Assembly (NCBI GenBank): GCA_020047775.1 | Contig: JAIFNK010000077.1 | Coordinates: 1 to 9,977, forward strand | Length of the DNA stretch: 9,977 nucleotides | Direction of reading: 5' to 3' | DNA from: Akkermansia sp. | GTDB lineage: Bacteria > Verrucomicrobiota > Verrucomicrobiia > Verrucomicrobiales > Akkermansiaceae | In this document: one piece after another, positions 1 through 5,039 of the stretch | Layout of the letters: every line of letters begins with the position of its first letter | Position numbering within the stretch: the stretch's first letter is position 1 | The notes under the pieces: model-generated | Database searches by the model: none | What the model was told of the DNA's origin: nothing | The model's input: the letters and a program-made list of their open reading frames with translations, nothing else | Translations under genes and position numbers: made by a program

Positions 1-43
1 AGTTGTCGGTAGTATTTGGATTTTCCAGTAAATTCCTTTCTTT

Positions 44-113
44 GGACAGCGCTGTCCTTTCTTGGGACCAGTCGGTCCCGCAACTTGTAGCGGCGCGTCT
101 ATGACCGCCGCTA
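44..113. repeat. Cluster of three perfect intergenic hairpins
   Basis: Three inverted repeats follow each other within 70 bases. The first is the uninterrupted palindrome GGACAGCGCTGTCC at 44-57. The second has a 6-bp stem GGGACC/GGTCCC with a 4-base loop at 64-79. The third has an 8-bp stem TAGCGGCG/CGCCGCTA with a 10-base loop at 88-113. Short pyrimidine-rich stretches (CTTTCTTT, TTTCTT) separate the first two. The stems are visible directly. The arrangement resembles a structured intergenic repeat element (REP-like), or a terminator cluster of an upstream gene outside the window. I cannot tell which without a genome-wide copy count. Confidence 0.6.
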
Positions 114-194
114 ACCGGCCCCGAGGCCGAAATGCCAAGGAAAAGCCAATGAACAGACTTCCCCGCACCTTCCAACCCCTCTATCATCCACCGC

Positions 195-1943
195 GTGGCC
201 GACCTCTCCGAATCTCTCCAAACCTTCGTCACCTACGTCCAGACCCACCTCACGGGCGACGAAAAGGGCGAAGCCGCCGATTTTCTCGATCACTTCTTCC
301 GTGCCCTCGGCCACGACGGCATCAAGGAGGCAGGAGCCACCCGCGAGACCCGCCTCGCCAAGAAAGGCGGAGCCAAAGGCAAAAACTTCGCCGATCTCCT
401 GTGGCCCGAGCGCGTGCTCATCGAAATGAAGTCCCGTGGCAAAAAGCTCGAACGCCAATACGACCAAATCTTCGACTACTGGACGCACATCGTCCCGCAC
501 CGCCCGCCCTTTGTTATCCTTTGCAACTTCGACGAATTCTGGATCTACGATTTCAACCTCCAGCTCTTCGATCCCGTCGAGAAATTCACCCTCGCGGAGC
601 TACCGTCTCGCGCCGAGGCCCTCGCCTTCCTTCTACCCAAGCCGCGCAAGCCGCTCTTCAACAACAACCGCGTCGAAGTCACCCGCGAGGCCGCTGCGGA
701 CCTCGCGCAACTCTTCCGCGCCCTCGTCTCGCGTGGCGAAGACCGCGCCCGCGCCCAGCGTTTCATCCTCCAACTCCTCGTCACCCTCGTTTCGGAGGAC
801 ATGCACCTGCTCCCGCGCCAACTCCTCACCCGCCTCATCGCCGAGTGCCGCGACAAGGGCGAAAACTCCTACGATCTCATCGGCGGTCTGTTCCGCCAGA
901 TGAACACCCGGGAACCCGCGCGTGGCGGCCGTTTCACCGAGGTTCCCTACTTCAACGGCGGCCTCTTCGCCGATATCGACCCCATCGATCTCCTGCCCGC
1001 CGAGCTCAACCTGTTAGCCACCGCCGCCGACCGGAAATGGGACATGGTAAAACCCGAAATCTTCGGCACCCTCTTCCAATCCAGCATGGACAGCGACGAG
1101 CGCCACGCCTTCGGCGCGCACTTCACCAGCGAGTTCGACATCCGCAAAGTCGTCGGCCCCACCATCGTCCGCCCGTGGCGTGAGAAAATGGAAGCCGCTT
1201 GGGACAAGGTCGGGAAACTCAAGGAAGTCCTGCGCGATCTCCGGCTCTTCCGCGTGCTCGACCCCGCCTGCGGCTCCGGAAATTTCCTCTACGTCGCCTA
1301 CCGCGAACTCAAACGCCTCGAACGCGAAATCCTCCTCCGCCTCTCGGAAATCTCCAAAGGCGAGCCACTCGAAACCGCCGTCTCCATCCACCAGTTCCAC
1401 GGCATCGACATCCAGCCCTTCGCCGTCGAACTCGCCAAGGTCACCCTCATGCTCGCTAAAGAGCAGGAAGTCCGCGAAACCGCCAAACTTGAAGAAATCG
1501 AAGAAGGCTTCCTCGTCCTCGAAAACCCGCTCCCGCTCGACAACCTCGACAAAAACATCCTCTGCGCCGACGCCCTCTTCACCGAGTGGCCGAAGGCCGA
1601 TGCCATCATAGGAAATCCGCCGTATCTTGGCTCCCGCTACATCGCGCAGGAACTCGGCTACGACTATGCTAAGCGCGTGCAAGACCGTTTCCCCGGCATC
1701 CCGAAGATGGCGGACTTCTGCACCCATTGGTTTCGGTTACGCACGGGATTGATCCTGCCGGCACTCATGATGCCGATGATTCTCATCGCATGCCAAAAGG
1801 AAACAAAACCGGATAGTTCCGAACTCAAAAAAATCCGGGAGGAGCTGGAAAAATCCAACCGCCGCCTCGAAGACATGCAGCGTAACCAGCGGATCGAGCG
1901 CGAAGGGAAAGCCCTCGAAAACCAAAAGTCCTACTTCCAATGA
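195..1943 (+). pseudogene. MmeI-like (type IIL) restriction-modification enzyme, C-terminally truncated and fused to a lipoprotein-like tail
   Basis: This 582-residue product starts like members of the MmeI family, single-chain enzymes joining endonuclease, adenine methylase and target-recognition domains. Residues 1-150 carry the nuclease motif: D67, nine residues, then E77-M-K79, the D-X9-EXK spacing known from MmeI. A helical spacer follows (about 150-330). The methylase core has motif I DPACGSGNF at 356-364 and motif IV NPPY at 474-477. Family similarity ends near residue 514 (FCTHWFRL). The next residues (RTGLILPALMMPMILIAC) look like a lipoprotein signal peptide with lipobox and Cys533, followed by a charged coiled coil to the stop. 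Family members are usually about 900 residues, so later methylase motifs and the recognition domain are absent and activity is unlikely. The start is GTG 195: the frame is open only back to 153, no ATG is available, and no Shine-Dalgarno is visible. The family is confident; the fusion may be real recombination or an assembly join. Confidence 0.85.
1737..1943 (+). other. Lipoprotein-like segment captured at the 3' end of the methylase gene
   Basis: From about 1737 the reading frame encodes a basic n-region (R, R), a hydrophobic stretch rich in Leu, Met, Pro and Ile, the lipobox L-I-A-C (Cys codon at 1791), then about 50 charged residues (SSELKKIREELEKSNRRLED and onward) predicted to form a coiled coil, ending SYFQ. 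This is the layout of a small membrane-anchored lipoprotein whose own start codon is missing. A TTG at 1749 could in principle act as its start but would lack the basic n-region. The rare TTA codon at 1737 lies at the junction in an otherwise strongly GC3-rich gene. No family is recognised for the tail. Confidence 0.55.
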
Positions 1944-1958
1944 TCCCCAACCCGACGG

Positions 1959-2207
1959 CTATTGGCGTGTCAGAAGAAAAGTCAGCTCCGCAAGAAATTG
2001 CTCGGGTGTCACCCTACACGCCTTGCAGAATGAAATCCACTCAATCACATCGAGACGGCGCTGCCCGCGCAGAATGTCGCTCACGGTTGATTGACTCACC
2101 GCCATTCGGCGGGCGAGTTGCTGCTGCGACAACCCCGCATCGGAACGGATTCGTGCCAGCACTTTCAACAAGGACTCCTGATCGGCGGAATAGATTGACT
2201 TTGCCAC
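1959..2207 (-). CDS. XRE/Cro-CI family helix-turn-helix transcriptional regulator
   Basis: An 82-residue DNA-binding protein. Residues 13-67 form a typical Cro/CI-type HTH: LLKVLARIRSDAGLSQQQLA (first helix and start of the second), RRMAVSQSTVSDILRGQRRL (turn, recognition helix, fourth helix), then a segment with the usual hydrophobic pattern and VTPEQFLAEL. It is essentially a bare HTH domain with no effector domain, so it probably acts as a small dimeric repressor. It reads leftward, ends 15 bases from the stop of the truncated methylase (convergent), and is divergent from the operon starting at 2476, with 268 bases between them. That places it to control itself and possibly the RHS operon; an alternative is a leftover control protein for the restriction system. 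The start is GTG; upstream the frame stays open to about 2292 but offers no ATG, GTG or TTG. No Shine-Dalgarno is seen. Confidence 0.88.
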   Translation of the reverse strand: MAKSIYSADQESLLKVLARIRSDAGLSQQQLARRMAVSQSTVSDILRGQRRLDVIEWISFCKACRVTPEQFLAELTFLLTRQ

Positions 2208-2475
2208 CGAGCCAGATTGCCAAATCCGGCCGATTATCGAAAAAGCTGGTAAATCATCGAATGCTCGCTCAAAAAACCGCCAGTGCCAGAATCATTACAT
2301 CGCGCTACGAATGGAGGAAAAACCCCTTGAAAATGCAAAGGCGCAAGATGCTTCAGGTTTCCGAAGTATCAAAGCCAGCATCTTTCACACCAAAACCCGA
2401 GACAAAAGCCGGGTTACAATAAAATCACTGCGCATTTCTTGACCTGCCTACGTTCATTCCTACCCTCACCTTGAC
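2208..2475. promoter_or_regulatory. Divergent intergenic region between the XRE gene and the RHS operon
   Basis: These 268 bases separate the minus-strand regulator from the plus-strand operon, so promoters for both should lie here. The region is AT-richer than its surroundings. I see possible single elements, for example TACAAT at 2415-2420 and TTGACC at 2439-2444, but no pair with good -35/-10 spacing, so I do not call a promoter box. A short inverted repeat (2394-2415) and a possible small reading frame (2327-2422) lie inside. An operator for the XRE protein would be expected here by analogy but is not recognised. Confidence 0.4.
2394..2415. repeat. Short inverted repeat upstream of the operon
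   Basis: AACCCG at 2394-2399 pairs perfectly with CGGGTT at 2410-2415 across a 10-base loop. No U-tract follows on the plus strand. On the minus strand the stem is followed by TTGG rather than a long T run, so it is a poor intrinsic terminator. An operator half-site pair for the neighbouring XRE regulator is possible but unproven, and a 6-bp stem can arise by chance. Confidence 0.25.
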
Positions 2476-3411
2476 GTGAAAACACCAATATCAATCCTCT
2501 TAACAATCGCGCTCATAGCCGTCAGTCCTGCCATTGCCCAGGAGCAAGAGGCAGCCGAAGCGGCACCGGCAACCGACCAGGCTGTTGACACAATCACCGA
2601 GCCAGAAACGAATCCCGGCCTTTCAGATGAGATTACCGCTGCCAACCTTGGCAAGCGCACCTTCATCCCTCACACGTTGGAAGTCCAGCCCTTCACACCA
2701 CCGCCTCCTCCGGTGGTAAAACGCCTCCCCGCCGTCCGCGTTGACGCCGCCGTAACCCGAGTTTCCAAAAATGCCCGCACCCTCACCCTACAACGCGGCG
2801 AACCCTCAACCGAACCGGACCTGCCGCCGCCGCCACCACCAGCGCCCTATGTCGAACCACGCGAACCCACGCCGGAGGAGATCGCCCAACGTATCTGGCA
2901 ACAACGCCATAACTTCAATTTCGGTGCAACCGTCTATGACCACAAAATCAGTGTCGTCAATTGGACCGATCAAATATCCCTCGTTCGCTATGAGGCCGTT
3001 TGCGGCTTCGACATTGGTTTGTTAGCCGGTGTCGGCGGCTTCGTTCACAATGGCGAGGATTACAGCTTCTTTCTGATGCACTCGCACTTTGACACCACAT
3101 TGGTGCGCCGCTTTGCCACCGAATGGAACATAGAAATACCCGATGTCGCCCCCGGTGAAATTCTCATCACCCGTGGCGACGTGAAGGACACCGCCGCCAT
3201 CGCGCCCATGACCGTCATTAAGGAAATCATCGCTGCGGAAACACCCCGCCTGCTTTCCTATCAGGCTGCAAGAGCCACTTATTTCGCCGCATCCTCCGCA
3301 TGGCACGCCGCGCACCCACCAATCCCACGCGACGAAACCTTTATCCTCCGTCCGCATCGCGGCAGCCGCTACCTGTCCGCCACCAAGCCAACTCAACCTG
3401 CCCAACAATGA
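2476..3411 (+). CDS. Exported proline-rich protein of unknown function
   Basis: A 311-residue protein with a clear Sec signal peptide: a basic start, a hydrophobic core ILLTIALIAV, and a likely cut after AIA at residue 21. The next 110 residues are low-complexity and acidic, then proline-rich, with five prolines at 75-79 and six at 117-122. These look like an extended linker crossing a wall or periplasm. From about 140 to 290 there is a folded-looking domain (NFNFGATVYDHKISVVNW, then aromatic and hydrophobic strands) with a single Cys and several His and Asp, but no motif I recognise. The start is GTG 2476, chosen because it sits directly before the signal peptide; there is no Shine-Dalgarno. 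It is first in the four-gene exported operon, and its TGA overlaps the next ATG (ATGA). I do not assign a function; a structural or chaperone partner for the RHS protein is only an inference from position. Confidence 0.8.
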   Translation: MKTPISILLTIALIAVSPAIAQEQEAAEAAPATDQAVDTITEPETNPGLSDEITAANLGKRTFIPHTLEVQPFTPPPPPVVKRLPAVRVDAAVTRVSKNARTLTLQRGEPSTEPDLPPPPPPAPYVEPREPTPEEIAQRIWQQRHNFNFGATVYDHKISVVNWTDQISLVRYEAVCGFDIGLLAGVGGFVHNGEDYSFFLMHSHFDTTLVRRFATEWNIEIPDVAPGEILITRGDVKDTAAIAPMTVIKEIIAAETPRLLSYQAARATYFAASSAWHAAHPPIPRDETFILRPHRGSRYLSATKPTQPAQQ

Positions 3412-4016
3412 AATCCCATTTGCACCGCATCCCGTTGATATTGCTTTGCATTGCATCCGTCTCGGCGGAACCACCAGGTATTGATCAATCGCTGGAATTT
3501 GTAGTGCCGCCCACCGGCGCGAAGTTCATCCGCTGGTATGGCCAATTGGGACGGACCTATTTCATAATGGTATCTGATCCCGCCAATCATCTCCAGACTT
3601 GGCACTACGCCCCCACGATGGAAGCTGGCAACGACGAGGACACCAGCTACGAGGTTGACGCCACGGCGGAGAAGGGCTTTTTCCGGTTGCTTTATACCGA
3701 CGAACCGACAACCGATCCATATCTTGCCGATTTTGACAGTGACGGGATCCCGAACCAGTTTGAGGTGGAGGAAATCGGATCGGACCCTTTCAACAGTGCC
3801 AGCGTGGGAATCGACACCGACCTCGACGGCATGCCGGACTGGTGGGAAATTCAATATGGACTCGATCCCAACGATCCGGCAGATGCAAACGGCTATCTCA
3901 TTCCCGATGGCGTGACCAATCTGGTGAAATACAAAACAGGGAGAAACCCGCTGGTGGTTGCATTAACGGACACTGCCGGAACCTTGGCGCTAAAGGTTCT
4001 CACTCCTTTGGAATAA
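3408..4016 (+). CDS. Exported thrombospondin type 3-like calcium-binding protein
   Basis: A 202-residue protein. The start ATG overlaps the stop of the preceding gene in ATGA, which suggests translational coupling. An earlier in-frame ATG at 3300 lies inside the preceding gene and would bury the signal peptide, so 3408 is preferred. The signal peptide (RIPLILLCIASVSA) probably cuts after residue 20. Residues 21-100 look beta-rich, with many aromatics, and are unassigned. Two acidic repeats follow: D108-F-D-S-D-G-I-P-N with a nearby Glu, and D136-T-D-L-D-G-M-P-D-W-W-E147, then LDPNDPADANG. Repeats of this form are thrombospondin type 3-like calcium sites, common in exported proteins of Verrucomicrobiota, Planctomycetota and Bacteroidota. 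It is likely secreted or surface-exposed, with calcium stiffening the C-terminal half. Its link to the RHS protein is inferred from operon position only. Confidence 0.82.
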   Translation: MKSHLHRIPLILLCIASVSAEPPGIDQSLEFVVPPTGAKFIRWYGQLGRTYFIMVSDPANHLQTWHYAPTMEAGNDEDTSYEVDATAEKGFFRLLYTDEPTTDPYLADFDSDGIPNQFEVEEIGSDPFNSASVGIDTDLDGMPDWWEIQYGLDPNDPADANGYLIPDGVTNLVKYKTGRNPLVVALTDTAGTLALKVLTPLE

Positions 4017-4041
4017 GCTTTGAATCCCTACAACACGACTA

Positions 4042-4458
4042 ATGACAATGAAAACCAAATTTCTGAAGGCTATTGTAACGTCTTTGCCCGTTCTTTGCTT
4101 CGCAGCCACGGTTTCAGCCAAGGACGCGGAAATTCCACTTGTACAAAAGCCGGATCCCCGCGCTGCCGCCAAGGCCAAGTTGATTGAGCACTATGACAAG
4201 GACAAGAACGGCAAGCTCGACGACAATGAGATTGAAACAATCGGTCGTGACCGGATGCAGGAGAACGACCGCAACAAGGATGGGCGGGTGGATCAGGTCG
4301 AACTGAAACATACGAAGGCAGGCACCCGCAAAATGCCGCAGATGGATGCCTTGCAACGGGCTATGGCACGTGAACGAGCGCTTTCGGCGGCGAGGATCCA
4401 ATTGGAAAAGGAACAAGTGGAAGCCGCAAAATCGCCCGCTCAAGGCGAAGCCAAGTGA
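4042..4458 (+). CDS. Exported EF-hand calcium-binding protein
   Basis: A 138-residue protein (136 if the ATG at 4048 is used, which gives the more usual MKTKF signal-peptide start). The signal peptide runs to about residue 26 (cut after VSA). Two canonical 12-residue EF-hand loops follow: D52-K-D-K-N-G-K-L-D-D-N-E63 and D76-R-N-K-D-G-R-V-D-Q-V-E87, each with acidic or Asn residues at positions 1, 3, 5 and 12 and Gly at 6. The C-terminal 45 residues are highly charged and probably helical (MARERALSAARIQLEKEQ). It begins 25 bases after the previous gene and ends 61 bases before the RHS gene, with no terminator visible on either side, so it is probably co-transcribed. Paired EF-hands in a small secreted protein suggest calcium sensing or buffering outside the cytoplasm. 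The exact role is unknown. Confidence 0.85.
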   Translation: MTMKTKFLKAIVTSLPVLCFAATVSAKDAEIPLVQKPDPRAAAKAKLIEHYDKDKNGKLDDNEIETIGRDRMQENDRNKDGRVDQVELKHTKAGTRKMPQMDALQRAMARERALSAARIQLEKEQVEAAKSPAQGEAK

Positions 4459-4872
4459 GACACAACATCCCAACTCGTTGATACAAACATATCGCACCAA
4501 ATCGTCATCCCCATCTTATATGAACATTTGCCATCGCGTATATAAACGCATTCTTTGTATCTTTTCCGGTCTTGCTGCCTTCGCGCTGGTACCGGCCAAG
4601 GCCAGCGACAATCCTATCAACTTCAACGATGCTATCGGCCTGACGGTGGAAGTGGAGGATTCGGAGAATTGCGATGGCTCAAATCCCGATACCCAAACAG
4701 TTACGAATTTTGCCAGCCTTTCGGGTGGAGAAGGCGATTGCCCGATCAAACTGGCCATTACCGTCACAGGGGCTGTGGAAACACAAGATGCTCCTTACGA
4801 CTATGTCTATGTGAATGACGTTTTGTTCTTCAGCGGCGTCGATGAGGATGGGGAATGTGCGATGACCACCAA

Positions 4873-4897
4873 GACCGTCACCAAGACGGTGACGGTC
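4873..4897 (+). repeat. Perfect 10-bp hairpin inside the RHS N-terminal coding region
   Basis: GACCGTCACC (4873-4882) is followed by a 5-base loop and its exact reverse complement GGTGACGGTC (4888-4897). It encodes a Thr/Val-rich stretch (KTVTKTVTV), so repeated amino acids explain part of it, but a perfect 10-bp stem with a tight loop should fold stably in the mRNA, about 120 bases upstream of the heptamer repeat. Confidence 0.6.
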
Positions 4898-5014
4898 AAT
4901 CCTAGCGATGGGATAACCCTGTCGTACGATACGTCCGACGGACTCTTTCATACAGGTGCCTATGCCACGATCACGAATATCGAACTGGTAGAAGAAGGCT
5001 GCTCCAGCGGCTGT

Positions 5015-5035
5015 GAGGCGGGAGGCGGGAGGCGG
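5015..5035 (+). repeat. Three tandem copies of heptamer GAGGCGG at the frame break
   Basis: Positions 5015-5021, 5022-5028 and 5029-5035 are identical copies of GAGGCGG. Seven is not a multiple of three, so each gain or loss of a copy changes frame. Three copies lead from the signal-peptide frame into a stop at 5071. Removing one copy joins the upstream frame to the RHS frame (GAG GCG GGA GGC GGC AGT ATG, Glu-Ala-Gly-Gly-Gly-Ser-Met). Adding two copies would also restore it. This is the format of a slipped-strand contingency locus, although three copies is short for a highly mutable repeat. Confidence 0.85.
5028..5032 (+). promoter_or_regulatory. Perfect Shine-Dalgarno GGAGG before internal ATG 5040
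   Basis: GGAGG lies seven bases before ATG 5040, which opens the RHS frame (MENGSIHV). None of the signal-peptide genes here has such a site. It is made by the heptamer repeat and also encodes part of a Gly-rich linker, so it may be incidental. If used, it would let ribosomes start or restart on the RHS body near the end of the out-of-frame upstream product. Confidence 0.4.
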
Positions 5036-5039
5036 CAGT

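Noticed and set aside
62..1183. Long plus-strand reading frame rich in Arg and Pro
   Set aside because: It is a shadow frame of the GC3-rich methylase gene; composition is typical of an out-of-frame reading and no domain is visible.
1014..1727. 237-residue minus-strand frame opposite the methylase
   Set aside because: Antisense shadow of a GC3-biased gene with Glu/Phe/Gly-rich filler; the plus strand has clear methylase motifs here.
1940..2422. 160-residue plus-strand frame across the XRE gene
   Set aside because: It runs antisense to a convincing HTH gene and has no domain; only its last 31 codons were kept, as a weak separate possibility.
2281..2475. A sigma70-type promoter for the RHS operon
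   Set aside because: Single boxes exist (TTGAAA 2327, TTGACC 2439, TACAAT 2415), but none pairs with a partner at 16-18 base spacing.
3300..3407. Upstream extension of the thrombospondin-3-like protein to ATG 3300
   Set aside because: It would overlap the previous gene by over 100 bases and place 36 residues before an obvious signal peptide.
4883..4897. Hairpin at 4873-4897 as an intrinsic terminator
   Set aside because: No U-tract follows and the reading frame continues through it.
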